This document shows positions 1-9,234 of a stretch of 64,000 nucleotides of DNA, one piece after another. The position numbers were made by a program, and so were the translations under genes. The stretch is from the NCBI GenBank assembly GCA_035439445.1, contig DAORKG010000010.1, positions 30,744-94,743 on the forward strand, written 5' to 3'. Origin of the DNA: UBA4416 sp035439445 (GTDB lineage: Bacteria > Bacteroidota > Bacteroidia > B-17B0 > Aurantibacillaceae). Under the pieces are notes generated by a model. The model saw only the letters and a list, made by a program, of their open reading frames with translations. It did not search any database and was not told the origin of the DNA. Within the stretch, counting starts at the first letter, position 1. Every line of letters begins with the position of its first letter.

Positions 1-2
1 AA

Positions 3-26
3 CCCCGAAATTTCGGGGTTTTTTTA
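3..26 (+). terminator. Rho-independent terminator of a gene upstream of the window
   Basis: A perfect inverted repeat, CCCCGAAA followed directly by TTTCGGGG, runs into a tract of seven T. This is a classic intrinsic terminator. The gene it ends lies left of the window edge, so its identity is unknown. Confidence 0.8.
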
Positions 27-82
27 TGGAAATTCCGTAATAATTTGCTTAGATTTGTAACCTCAAAAAAAAGAAATTATTT

Positions 83-1135
83 ATGTCAAAAATAACCGAT
101 TTATTAGGAGCACAAGCTGACAGTTTATTAAACCACACTTGTAAAACAATCTCTAAAGAAAGTATCGTTGCACCAAACGCCAACTTTATTGACCAAACTT
201 TTGTATACAGTAACAGAAACCCTCAAGTTTTGAGAAGTCTGGCTCAATTATATGGAACAGGTCGTTTAGCAAACACAGGTTATATGAGCATATTGCCCGT
301 TGACCAAGGTATTGAACATAGTGCCGGAGCATCTTTTGCACCTAATCCAATTTATTTTGATAGCGAAAATATAGTGAAATTAGCCATTGAAGGAGGCTGT
401 AATGCTGTTGCTTCAACTTATGGAGTATTAGCATCGGTTGCTAGAAAATATGCTCATAAAATTCCATTTGTGGTGAAAATTAATCACAATGAATTTATTT
501 CATATCCTAACAAATTTGATCAAATCATGTTTGGTACTGTTGAAGATGCTTACAATATGGGAGCTGTAGCAGTTGGGGCAACTATTTATTTTGGTTCTCC
601 TGAATCAGGTCGTCAAATTGTTGAAGTAGCCCAAGCATTTGAACGTGCTCACCAGTTGGGTATGGCAACTATTTTATGGTGCTACACTCGTAACAGTGCA
701 TTTAAAAAAGACGGTGTTGACTATCATACAGCTGCTGATTTATCGTCTCAAGCAAATCATTTAGGTGTTACAATTCAAGCAGATATTATTAAACAAAAAT
801 TATCTGATAAAAATGGTGGTTATAATGCATTAAACTATGGAAAAACACATCCAAAAGTTTATTCTGAATTAACTACTGATCATCCAATTGATTTATGCCG
901 TTACCAAGTTGCAAACTGCTATATGGGTAAAATTGGCTTAATTAATAGTGGTGGAGAAAGTAAAGGTGCTTCTGATTTAGCAGAAGCGGTTACAACTGCT
1001 GTTATTAACAAAAGAGCTGGAGGACAAGGATTAATTTCAGGTCGTAAAGCTTTTCAAAAACCAATGAAAGAAGGTGTTGAATTATTAAATACAATTCAAG
1101 ACGTTTACTTAGATAAAACAATTACAATAGCTTAA
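83..1135 (+). CDS. fbaB: Class I fructose-bisphosphate aldolase (DhnA/FbaB type)
   Basis: This enzyme cleaves fructose-1,6-bisphosphate to glyceraldehyde-3-phosphate and dihydroxyacetone phosphate through a Schiff base, in cytosolic glycolysis and gluconeogenesis. The 350-residue protein has the family motif DQGIEH at 74-79, a lysine in ADIIKQK at 237 that matches the position I recall for the E. coli FbaB Schiff-base lysine, the NSGG phosphate-binding loop, and an E. coli-like end (DVYLDKTITIA). Length is normal for the family. The ATG at 83 is the only sensible start and has an A-rich leader without a clear Shine-Dalgarno. It stands 57 bases after a terminator, so it probably has its own promoter. 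Confidence 0.95.
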   Translation: MSKITDLLGAQADSLLNHTCKTISKESIVAPNANFIDQTFVYSNRNPQVLRSLAQLYGTGRLANTGYMSILPVDQGIEHSAGASFAPNPIYFDSENIVKLAIEGGCNAVASTYGVLASVARKYAHKIPFVVKINHNEFISYPNKFDQIMFGTVEDAYNMGAVAVGATIYFGSPESGRQIVEVAQAFERAHQLGMATILWCYTRNSAFKKDGVDYHTAADLSSQANHLGVTIQADIIKQKLSDKNGGYNALNYGKTHPKVYSELTTDHPIDLCRYQVANCYMGKIGLINSGGESKGASDLAEAVTTAVINKRAGGQGLISGRKAFQKPMKEGVELLNTIQDVYLDKTITIA

Positions 1136-1140
1136 GAAAT

Positions 1141-1206
1141 GTTGAATGCTAAATTTTAAATGAAAATTTCAACATTTAAAATTTATAATTTATAATTTAT
1201 AATTTT
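1141..1206. other. AT-rich hairpin and AATTTAT triplicate between fbaB and accD
   Basis: GTTGAA at 1141 pairs with TTCAAC at 1168, and inside them AAATTTT pairs with AAAATTT, giving an AT-rich hairpin just after fbaB. It is followed by three perfect copies of AATTTAT at 1180-1200. The hairpin could mark the 3' end of fbaB RNA, but it has no T-tract and little GC, so this is a weak call. Confidence 0.35.
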
Positions 1207-1212
1207 CAAAAA

Positions 1213-2058
1213 ATGGGTTGGTTTAAAAGATTAAAAGAAGGGATTACCACTACTACTACCGAGAAAAGAGAAACTCCCGAGGGCTTATGGTATAAGTGTC
1301 CATCTTGTAAAAAAATACATACAGCTCAAGAACATAAAGACAATAAACACGTTTGTTCTGATTGTGGATATCATGAAAGAATTGGTAGTGCTGAGTATTT
1401 TGAAATCATTTTTGATGACAATCAATTTACAGAACTACATGAAAACTTAGTGAGTGGGGATCCATTAGACTTTAAAGACACTAAAAAATACTCAGACCGT
1501 TTAACAGACACTATTAAAAAATCTGGTTTAAAAGACGCTTTAAGAAGCGGATACGGGAAAGTTAATGGGCATGATTTAGTGGTTTGTTGTATGGATTTTG
1601 GTTTTATTGGCGGATCAATGGGAAGTGTTGTTGGTGAAAAAATTTCTCGTTCAATTGACTTTTGCTTAAAAACAAACACGCCATTATTAATTATTTCTAA
1701 ATCAGGTGGAGCGCGTATGATGGAAGCTGCATTCTCGTTAATGCAGATGGCGAAAACCTCAGCAAAGCTTTCATTATTAGCTAAAGCTGGCATTCCCTAT
1801 ATTTCTTTATGTACAGATCCTACAACAGGAGGCGTTACTGCTAGTTATGCCATGTTAGGAGACTTAAATATATCTGAACCCGGAGCATTAATTGGTTTTG
1901 CAGGACCACGTGTTGTAAAAGAAACCATAGGAAAAGATTTACCAAAAGGTTTTCAAACAGCAGAGTTTGTATTAGAACATGGTTTCTTAGATAAGATAGT
2001 TCCTAGAACAGAATTGAAAGCTAAGCTTGGAACTTTGTTGCATATGTTTAAAAACTAA
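1213..2058 (+). CDS. accD: Acetyl-CoA carboxylase carboxyltransferase subunit beta
   Basis: AccD with AccA forms the carboxyltransferase that moves CO2 from carboxybiotin to acetyl-CoA, making malonyl-CoA for fatty acid synthesis. The 281-residue protein has the N-terminal zinc ribbon (C29, C32, C48, C51), then the crotonase-like carboxyltransferase core with SGGARMMEAA and DPTTGGVTASYAMLGD. Length is typical. It is not next to accA, which is common in Bacteroidota. A truncated T9SS-tail gene begins immediately after its stop codon, so the 3' flank appears to have been rearranged while the accD reading frame stayed intact. Confidence 0.95.
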   Translation: MGWFKRLKEGITTTTTEKRETPEGLWYKCPSCKKIHTAQEHKDNKHVCSDCGYHERIGSAEYFEIIFDDNQFTELHENLVSGDPLDFKDTKKYSDRLTDTIKKSGLKDALRSGYGKVNGHDLVVCCMDFGFIGGSMGSVVGEKISRSIDFCLKTNTPLLIISKSGGARMMEAAFSLMQMAKTSAKLSLLAKAGIPYISLCTDPTTGGVTASYAMLGDLNISEPGALIGFAGPRVVKETIGKDLPKGFQTAEFVLEHGFLDKIVPRTELKAKLGTLLHMFKN

Positions 2059-2809
2059 AACATCTCAATCTTCTCTTTACACAAATCTACTTTCTTGGGA
2101 TGGTATAAATATTGTGGACTATGGGTTATTAGGTACATCCGTTGAATCAGTTTGGGATATGTGTATTTATAAAAATAAGTTGATTATTACTGGTTTTATG
2201 GATGCTCAAGTGCCATTAAGTAATCAACAATTTACAGGGTTTTTGTCATACGATGGAACAGACATGTGCAGTTATGCTCCTTATTATAATAATCTACAAA
2301 ACTATAGATTAAATCAAGTAGAAGTATTTAATGATACGTTAGTTTTTTTATCTACTAGAGCAATGTCTCCAACAGATACGGTTAATTTCATTACAAAATA
2401 TGTAGGTGATTTTATTCCTTTATATTGTAGCAATGGTGTTGGTGTAAAAGAAAATCATCAATATAATGATAACATTAAAATTTATCCCAATCCAACTTCA
2501 TCAATCCTCAACATCACTGATGAAAATATACAATTACAAAACTCAAGCATTCAAATAAAAAATAATTTAGGGCAGCTTGTTTTTTCTTCTCCTTTTACTT
2601 CTCAAATTAATTTGTCTAGCATTTCCGCAGGTATGTATTTTTTAACGATACAAGACAAGGAGTGCATAAACCGATTAAGATTATTAAAGAGTAATTTTTT
2701 TGGCGAACATACTGAAACAGTTAATTTTTCTAATTACAGTGAAGGTATGTATATTATTAATCTAATTTCTTCTAAAGAAATTTTAAGCACTAAAGTGATT
2801 AAAAAATGA
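2059..2809 (+). pseudogene. N-terminally truncated T9SS-tail protein, paralog of the next gene
   Basis: An open frame runs from just after the accD stop to 2809 with no convincing start codon or signal peptide; the only in-frame ATG upstream lies inside accD at 2027. The product resembles the C-terminal part of the following protein: a beta-propeller-like stretch (NKLIITG, YDGT), then VGVKEN and a type A sorting tail beginning NIKIYPNPTSS. After that tail comes a second partial tail (TVNFSNYSEGMYIINLIS, ending VIKK). T9SS cargo must carry a signal peptide, so this fragment is probably not exported. Its stop overlaps the next ATG (ATGA). A short expressed protein cannot be excluded. Confidence 0.65.
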
Positions 2810-4182
2810 TACTGAGAATATTCATCTTTATAATTGTAACTAATTTTGCGCCTGTTTTACAGGCGCAAAATTGGCTACCTATGTATGTTAATCAGGATAT
2901 AAGAAATTTTTATATTGATACAATAGATAATGTAATGTATGCAGGCGGATGGGCAACTGATTTCGGAGGAAAAACCACATATAATGGTATAGGAATCTGG
3001 AATGATTCCACTTGGGATACTTTGCCTAATAAATTAAGTGGCAACCCAAGCTCAATTTGTCGTTATAAAAATAAACTATATGTTACTGGATCTTTCAATA
3101 AATTACCTTTTAATTGCCCCAGTCATTCATTAATGACATGGGATTTAATCAATCATAAATGGGATAGCGTTGGAATTGGTATATGGAGTGGAGGTAATGA
3201 CTATGGTAGTGCAAAAATGAAAGTTATAAATAATGAATTATATTTTTATGGCGCATTTGATCATGTTGCAGACATAAATGTACAAGCATTAAATCTTATA
3301 AAATTTGATGGAACAAATTGGATGAGCCTAAATTATCCTAGTTATCCTGAAATAATAAATGGAATTGCTATGTATAAGGGAGAATTGTATGTCTATGGTC
3401 AGTTTACTAATTTAACAGGCGACCCTAACATGGATTTTTTAGTAAAATACAATGGAACAAATTGGGTAAGTACTGGTGCAAATTTTAATGGAGCACATAG
3501 TATTGAATCTATAGTTGTTTATAAAAATGAATTATATATTGTGGGTTATTTTTTAAAATCTGATGGCTGTTCAGGTGATGGAATTATAAAATACGATGGC
3601 AATACATGGCAAGAAGTAAATGGAGGTTTTTCACTATTTGGTAATCCAACATCTATTCCTAGACATTTAGAAGTTTACAATGATACTCTATATATAAGTG
3701 GTAATTTTGATAAAATAGGAACAATGCCCGCGCATGGGATAGTAAAATATGATGGAAAGCAGTTTTGTGCTATTGATAATGCTATTAATCAATCAGCTGG
3801 CGCATTAGCTGTTTACAAAAATAAAATTTATATGGGTGGAGACATGATTGTAAATAACAATCATGATACACTTTCGTTTTTAAATCAACAAAATAAATTT
3901 AATATGGATACATGTCAATTATTTGCTGTTGGTGTTAAAGAAAATAGTTTGTCAAAGAATATTAAAATTTACCCTAATCCTACAACCTCAATCATAAATA
4001 TTGTAGATGAAAACAATCAACTACAAAATGCTACCATTGAAATTAAAGACTATTTAGGGCAAACCGTTTATGTTGCGCCTTTCTCCAATCAAATTAATAT
4101 TTCCAATCTTGCACTGGGTATGTATTTTTTAACGGTACAGGATAAGGAAAATAGGAGAACGATTAAGGCAGTTAAAGAATAA
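2806..4182 (+). CDS. Secreted beta-propeller-like protein with type A T9SS sorting tail
   Basis: The 458-residue protein has a signal peptide (hydrophobic 1-20, ending QAQ), then repeated segments with the pattern I-x-K-Y-D/N-G-x-x-W and Y-K-x-x-L-Y-x-x-G, like the Kelch or delta-60 blades of Bacteroidota surface proteins. The last 75 residues form a type A sorting domain (NIKIYPNPTTS near 385, GMYFLTVQ near 448). It is expected to cross the inner membrane by Sec and the outer membrane by T9SS, and to be cleaved or lipid-anchored at the surface. The ATG overlaps the stop of the truncated paralog upstream. Ligand or substrate is unknown. Confidence 0.8.
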   Translation: MILRIFIFIIVTNFAPVLQAQNWLPMYVNQDIRNFYIDTIDNVMYAGGWATDFGGKTTYNGIGIWNDSTWDTLPNKLSGNPSSICRYKNKLYVTGSFNKLPFNCPSHSLMTWDLINHKWDSVGIGIWSGGNDYGSAKMKVINNELYFYGAFDHVADINVQALNLIKFDGTNWMSLNYPSYPEIINGIAMYKGELYVYGQFTNLTGDPNMDFLVKYNGTNWVSTGANFNGAHSIESIVVYKNELYIVGYFLKSDGCSGDGIIKYDGNTWQEVNGGFSLFGNPTSIPRHLEVYNDTLYISGNFDKIGTMPAHGIVKYDGKQFCAIDNAINQSAGALAVYKNKIYMGGDMIVNNNHDTLSFLNQQNKFNMDTCQLFAVGVKENSLSKNIKIYPNPTTSIINIVDENNQLQNATIEIKDYLGQTVYVAPFSNQINISNLALGMYFLTVQDKENRRTIKAVKE

Positions 4183-4210
4183 AATGAATAAGGGCTTGAA
4201 TCAAAAAAAG

Positions 4211-5665
4211 CTATATTAACTTCTCTCCCTCTATCTGTTCATCTTTATAATAAACATCAATACAAACCAACATCGCTAAGAAACCCCAAAAAGGAACAGA
4301 AGCCTTATCGGTATCTAAAAAGTTATTTAAAAATCCATGAACAAAATAAGTACTCATTCCCATTAAAATAGATATGGTTAATATTTTGATGGATTTATCT
4401 TTAACAGTATATACTAATCTATAACCTAAAAACATAACAGCTAATACTAAAGCTACTACTATTAAAGCACCTATTAAACCTTGTTCGGATAATGGCCCTA
4501 AATACTCACTGTGTGCATTTCCCTTATCTCCAAAGTTTGTTGAAATAATTGTTTTTTGACTACTTTTTTGAAAAGGTGCATATAAAAACTGGTATGTTCC
4601 AGGCCCAAATCCTAATACTGGTTTCTCTTCAAACATTTGAAGAGCGCAACTCCACCTATTTAATCGTTCAAGATTAGATGCATCTGTTGAAATATTTGAC
4701 ATGGATTCAATATTAGCTGTAATATCTCCATCTGAGTCTGTATTATTTCTTCCTAAAATCATTAAAACCTCTGTTTGAAACAACATGAAAATTGCAATAC
4801 CACCAAATAAAGTAAACAAAATAGTACGGAATTTAATCTTTAATAATAAACTCACTAATACCGCCAATGATACCACTAAGCTTAACCAACCCGCTCTTGC
4901 AAATGAAACAATGATAGAAATAAGGAAAATAACCAATAAACTAAAACAAAGTATTTTAACTAAGGTAGAGATGTTTTTCATAAGCATAATTCCCGCCATT
5001 ACAGGAATATACATTGCCAATGCAGCACCGTAAGCGGTATGATCATTATAAAAGGGAGAAACAATCCAGTCAGCAATTTTTTCGTCAAATGCATAACCAG
5101 CATGCTTGTAAGTTGTTATAAGAGCTACAATAGCCAATGCAACAGCATAAAATAATAAATGATAAATAATTGCTTTCTTCTTTTTAAACAACTCTGTAGC
5201 TATAAAATAACAAGAGGTTAAAAACCAAATACGAGCTAAGGTAAATTTAATAGAAATAACAGGTAATTCACTTGTAATTGTTGTTATTAAAATCCAAAAT
5301 AGTTGGATGAAAACTATGATTGTAATTGGATGTTTTAAAATGCGCTTTTCCGTTACTCCGCCACTCAATTCATTTAAAAAATAAATCATGGTAATACCAA
5401 TCATTAATGGTTCGGCAGGCAAACTTAAATTCACACCTTCGTTATAACCTAATTCTTTTAAACTAATGGCAAGAGGGGTAGAAAAAACCATGAGGTACAT
5501 GATTTTTTCAATATCAAAAATTGCCAATAATATAACTAAGATAGCTAATGGTAGCATATTGAAAAGATAAAACATATCTTTTGCAAATAGCAATACATAA
5601 GCATTTATTAAAATGTAGCTAATGATTACAAAATAAAATACGTAGGTATTTTTAATCTTAACCAA
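4211..5665 (-). CDS. O-antigen ligase / polymerase family membrane protein
   Basis: This 484-residue inner-membrane protein has about a dozen hydrophobic segments and the O-antigen ligase (Wzy_C) signature in its large periplasmic loop: GFGPGTYQF followed by NAHSEYLGPLSEQGLIG near residue 383-398. Members either polymerise O-units (Wzy) or transfer polymer to lipid A core (WaaL); the two cannot be told apart by sequence alone. It ends the minus-strand polysaccharide cluster and overlaps the stop of the Wzz-like gene by 8 bases, which suggests translational coupling. Beside a flippase and two Wzz-like proteins, a Wzy-type role is somewhat more likely. Confidence 0.85.
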   Translation of the reverse strand: MVKIKNTYVFYFVIISYILINAYVLLFAKDMFYLFNMLPLAILVILLAIFDIEKIMYLMVFSTPLAISLKELGYNEGVNLSLPAEPLMIGITMIYFLNELSGGVTEKRILKHPITIIVFIQLFWILITTITSELPVISIKFTLARIWFLTSCYFIATELFKKKKAIIYHLLFYAVALAIVALITTYKHAGYAFDEKIADWIVSPFYNDHTAYGAALAMYIPVMAGIMLMKNISTLVKILCFSLLVIFLISIIVSFARAGWLSLVVSLAVLVSLLLKIKFRTILFTLFGGIAIFMLFQTEVLMILGRNNTDSDGDITANIESMSNISTDASNLERLNRWSCALQMFEEKPVLGFGPGTYQFLYAPFQKSSQKTIISTNFGDKGNAHSEYLGPLSEQGLIGALIVVALVLAVMFLGYRLVYTVKDKSIKILTISILMGMSTYFVHGFLNNFLDTDKASVPFWGFLAMLVCIDVYYKDEQIEGEKLI

Positions 5666-6584
5666 TGTTTTGCTTCTTATTATTTAAACATATTATAATT
5701 ATACAAGCTACCACAAAAGAGGAAGCAGCAATAATAATAGCCATTAATGAGCGAATAGGATAACATTTAGTATCAGGAAATGTAGGCTTTGATACAACAT
5801 TCGTAAAACTAACTTTATTAGAATAGTCTAACAAATACCCATCTATTTGATTTCTGAAATAATTAAATGATCCAATCTCACTGCCTAAAACATTACCCAA
5901 CCTATCCAACTCGGTTTTTCTCATTTTTAACCCCTCAGCAGTTTTTGCATTTGATTCTGATAAATTTGGGCTTTTAACTAGTTCTTTTGCGATGTATTTA
6001 GCCTGATATTGCACATCCACAATGTTGTACTCTTTACGAATATTATCAATCATATATTTTAGTGAATCCACTTTACCAGAAGCTCTTTTCAATTCATTTT
6101 CATTATTAATAATGTATTCATGCAATCTCTCTTTTTTAACAGACATGATTAAATTATTAGTTTCTTCAATAATACCATTTACCAAATCTTTTGCCATAAC
6201 AGGTGATTCGTCTTTAACCGATATTTCAATAGATTCATAAAGTGTTGCGTTAATACTTACCAATTCTTTATATTTCAAGTTGAAATAAGTCTCCTTTTTA
6301 GGTTCCAAGGAATCTATACGATAATGCTTAAATAAATTGAATCTTTTCGCAACAGCATGCTTAACCTCTTCACTATTGAACCATTGCAATAATTGTTCAG
6401 TATTACTTTCTTCTGAGCTTGGGCTGAGATTTACAGGATAAACCACAGCATAAGACTTATAAAGTGGTTTGATAAAAAATGTAATTCCATATCCAACTGC
6501 TGCTGCAATTAAAGTTATTACCAACAATTTTTTCCATTGAGGTAATAATACTTTAATAATATCTTCTGTTTTAAACTTTTCCAT
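5658..6584 (-). CDS. Wzz/GumC-like polysaccharide chain-length protein (second copy)
   Basis: The 308-residue protein has the Wzz topology: an N-terminal membrane helix at about 17-37, a long charged helical periplasmic domain, and a C-terminal membrane helix at about 280-300. These proteins set the length of O-antigen or exopolysaccharide made by Wzy. There is no cytoplasmic tyrosine kinase domain. It shares its end base 6584 with the stop of its paralog upstream, so the two are tightly coupled. Sequence divergence from the paralog suggests two non-equivalent subunits rather than a recent duplicate. Confidence 0.8.
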   Translation of the reverse strand: MEKFKTEDIIKVLLPQWKKLLVITLIAAAVGYGITFFIKPLYKSYAVVYPVNLSPSSEESNTEQLLQWFNSEEVKHAVAKRFNLFKHYRIDSLEPKKETYFNLKYKELVSINATLYESIEISVKDESPVMAKDLVNGIIEETNNLIMSVKKERLHEYIINNENELKRASGKVDSLKYMIDNIRKEYNIVDVQYQAKYIAKELVKSPNLSESNAKTAEGLKMRKTELDRLGNVLGSEIGSFNYFRNQIDGYLLDYSNKVSFTNVVSKPTFPDTKCYPIRSLMAIIIAASSFVVACIIIICLNNKKQNIG

Positions 6585-7624
6585 TATAATAGGTTTTGTG
6601 AATTTAAATGCTGGTTTATCTTTTTTTTTAGTTCAATAAATCTCTCAGTTAATAATAAATATAATAAGGCAATTAAAAAGGCCGATGTACATGATATTAA
6701 AACAATTAACCATCTCATTGGCTTAGCCTTCTTTTCGTTTGGAGTGGCTTTATCAACAACAAACTTTGAAGGCATTGGTTTATTATAATTAACTAAAGCC
6801 TCATCGTATTTATTTTTTATAATAGGGTATTTTAATCGGTATTTCTTTAAGTCGGCATACACAGCATCATAAGCAGTACCATATTTTTTTAATAAATCCA
6901 GTTTTTCTTGCAATTTTTTTTGTGCCGATTCATTACCTTTTTCAATGGCTTTTGCCATACTTCTAGCGTAAGCTGTAATTTCTTCTTTATTATCTAGTAC
7001 ACCCAACTCTTTGATAGATTGCAAACTATCTTCCAATTCATTAATGCGTTTTATAGTCGCATTATATTCATCTCTTGTGATATCCAGAGCTTGTTTAGCA
7101 ACTTCTCTGGTCATTCTAAATTTTACAGAATCCGCATAAGCCACTATCGAATTGGCTATATCCGCAGATCGATTAGCTACATAATCATACACATCTATTC
7201 TAATGGAAACAAAATTGGTGCGTTTAAACGTTACCATATCTTCCCATTTTAATTTTAAGTAATGTTGTGAATAAACTGTATTTTTTTCAATTTGCCAATT
7301 GTTCCATAAATCATATTGATCTGCAATACGGGTTCTGATTTCAGATGAATTTAAAATTTGTAAAAGCTTCTCGGCATCATCCTCATCCCCTAAGTCCATA
7401 TAATCTTCCTGAGCACCTTGATTTTGCTCAATTAACAATTTAGAAACAGAAAATGTTCTTGATGGAAAAACGATAGCGGTTGACTTGTATTGAGGTGAAA
7501 TGATAAAAGAAACTGCTATCGAAATAACACCAGCAATTAAAGTAGTAATCAAAAGCTTTTTTCGCCACAAATAGATCTTGGCTAAAAGCTTAACTGATTC
7601 ATTATTAATATCGGATTGGTTCAT
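6584..7624 (-). CDS. Wzz/GumC-like polysaccharide chain-length protein (first copy)
   Basis: The 346-residue protein has membrane helices at about 23-43 and 307-328 around a coiled-coil-rich periplasmic domain, including an acidic stretch (DLGDEDDAEKLLQILNS) near residues 77-93 that Bacteroidota Wzz proteins often carry before the conserved LNSSEIR. It probably controls chain length together with the next gene. A TATATTTG box ends only 4 bases before the ATG, so its transcript may be leaderless or nearly so. It is separated from the flippase gene by about 100 bases. Confidence 0.8.
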   Translation of the reverse strand: MNQSDINNESVKLLAKIYLWRKKLLITTLIAGVISIAVSFIISPQYKSTAIVFPSRTFSVSKLLIEQNQGAQEDYMDLGDEDDAEKLLQILNSSEIRTRIADQYDLWNNWQIEKNTVYSQHYLKLKWEDMVTFKRTNFVSIRIDVYDYVANRSADIANSIVAYADSVKFRMTREVAKQALDITRDEYNATIKRINELEDSLQSIKELGVLDNKEEITAYARSMAKAIEKGNESAQKKLQEKLDLLKKYGTAYDAVYADLKKYRLKYPIIKNKYDEALVNYNKPMPSKFVVDKATPNEKKAKPMRWLIVLISCTSAFLIALLYLLLTERFIELKKKINQHLNSQNLL

Positions 7625-7628
7625 CCGC

Positions 7629-7636
7629 CAAATATA
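7629..7636 (-). promoter_or_regulatory. Bacteroidota -7 element next to the Wzz-like start codon
   Basis: On the minus strand TATATTTG matches the Bacteroidota -7 consensus TAnnTTTG. It is followed by GCGG and the ATG at 7624. No good -33 TTG box is visible, so the call rests on the -7 match and on similar placements elsewhere in the window. Confidence 0.5.
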
Positions 7637-7727
7637 CTATTTTCATTAATAAATGATGCTTTTTTTAGATGAAATAGGTGAGTTTATTTAAATTAAGGTG
7701 AATGTTAATTTACAGTATAAAAAAAAC

Positions 7728-9170
7728 TTACTTATACTTTACAAATCTAAAAATAGACTTCAGATTTAATAACCCTGAAACAAAGGCCCAGGCACCACAA
7801 AATACGCACATAATGGCAAAATTAATCATCCAATTAGCCGTAAATGATCTTGATAAAATATTAAAAACAATAATACCCGTGATGAAAACAAGTAATGCTA
7901 TAATTAAACGCACATTAACTTTAAATTTAAATATTTTGAAGGCAAAATAAAACTGAATACCCGCTGTGAAAAACTGAGTTATTAAACTAGAAATGGCACT
8001 TCCCATTGCTTTATAGTGTGGAATTAAAATAAAATTCAAAATCAAATTGATACAAATTCCTATTAAAGCCATGCTGTTTAATTGTTTTAAATTACCATTA
8101 GCCGTTAGCAGTGTACCAAATATGTAAGTGGTTGAAACGGCAGTAAAACATAGCATTAAAATACTAAATTCAACAGAAGAGTCTGTTACTCCATGATTTA
8201 TCATTCCTGATAATTCGTTTGAATAAAAGAAACATCCTACTGAAACCACTAATGCAGGAGTAACCAATAAAATAAAGGATAATTTTACCAATTGTTCTAC
8301 ATTTTCTTTATGTTTAATCATTCGGCTAAAAACCGGAATTAACTGAACTGAAAACAGATAAGCTATCATATTACCGGCTTCCAACAAACGAAACGCTTTG
8401 GCATAAATACCGGCTTGTTCCGACCCTACCCCTTCAGGCAATAACAATCCCAACATCACACTATCCAGACGGTTATAAAATGTCATTAATAAAACTAAAA
8501 TAGCAAACGGGAAACTTTGTTTTAATATCATTAAACTGAATGGCCAGTTCCATTTTAACTTAAAATGATCTGTCTTGTAATACACTGTTATAAAAGCTAT
8601 AACAGCCGTTAAAAAATACCCCAAGGTTTGAGAGTAAACAAAAGTCATGATATCGATTTCAATACCAAACCATCGTAACAACAATCCTAAACATAAAAAT
8701 ATCATGATTACCCTATCGGCAACTGATACAAAACTGTCTGTTTTAAACAAATGTAAACCCAATAAACTGGAGCGTAGGTACAATATCATACTAATCAAAA
8801 ACTGATTAACTGCCAATACTGATAACAATTTCATGTACCTGAAATCGTATCCCATGATAATACCAAGTAGAATAGTAATAACAAAGTATACCAAACCTAA
8901 AACTAACTTTAATGAAAATAAACTGCTAAAATGCTTGGTTAACAAATGATTATTTTGTGCAATATTTTTATTATTGAATTGAGTAACACCAAAATCTAAA
9001 ATAATATTCAATAAAAAAGAGAAATTAAATAAAATAGCATATTCGCCATATGAGGCATTTCCGACAGCATTTTGTACTGCAGGCTCAATACCCAAAGGCC
9101 AAAAAGGCTTAATTAATAAATTAAGAACAATTAAAAAGGCAATATTTGTAACAAACTTTTTCTGTTGCAT
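7728..9170 (-). CDS. Wzx-like polysaccharide flippase (MOP superfamily)
   Basis: The 480-residue protein has 12-14 hydrophobic segments and the polysaccharide_synt layout: an N-terminal PFWPLGIEPAVQNAVG stretch, FDFGVTQFNN-like text near residues 57-66, and a central YNRLDSVMLG near 235. These proteins flip lipid-linked oligosaccharides to the periplasmic face for Wzy. It fits the neighbouring Wzz-like and O-antigen ligase genes. No glycosyltransferase lies in this cluster, so unit synthesis is encoded elsewhere. A TATATTTG box lies 11 bases upstream of the start. Confidence 0.85.
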   Translation of the reverse strand: MQQKKFVTNIAFLIVLNLLIKPFWPLGIEPAVQNAVGNASYGEYAILFNFSFLLNIILDFGVTQFNNKNIAQNNHLLTKHFSSLFSLKLVLGLVYFVITILLGIIMGYDFRYMKLLSVLAVNQFLISMILYLRSSLLGLHLFKTDSFVSVADRVIMIFLCLGLLLRWFGIEIDIMTFVYSQTLGYFLTAVIAFITVYYKTDHFKLKWNWPFSLMILKQSFPFAILVLLMTFYNRLDSVMLGLLLPEGVGSEQAGIYAKAFRLLEAGNMIAYLFSVQLIPVFSRMIKHKENVEQLVKLSFILLVTPALVVSVGCFFYSNELSGMINHGVTDSSVEFSILMLCFTAVSTTYIFGTLLTANGNLKQLNSMALIGICINLILNFILIPHYKAMGSAISSLITQFFTAGIQFYFAFKIFKFKVNVRLIIALLVFITGIIVFNILSRSFTANWMINFAIMCVFCGAWAFVSGLLNLKSIFRFVKYK

Positions 9171-9181
9171 TTGGCGGAAGG

Positions 9182-9189
9182 CAAATATA
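9182..9189 (-). promoter_or_regulatory. -7 element upstream of the flippase gene
   Basis: The minus strand reads TATATTTG 11 bases before the ATG at 9170, matching TAnnTTTG. A -33 box is not obvious. It would give a very short leader. Confidence 0.45.
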
Positions 9190-9234
9190 TTGTTTTTTTA
9201 ATGTTACTGACTTTATTTTTAGGTATAAACAATT

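Noticed and set aside
1180..1200. Phase-variation repeat upstream of accD
   Set aside because: Three AATTTAT copies are too few and AT-rich to argue for slippage control of an essential gene.
1422..1793. Minus-strand frame inside accD
   Set aside because: It lies fully within accD, whose zinc finger and catalytic motifs are intact on the plus strand.
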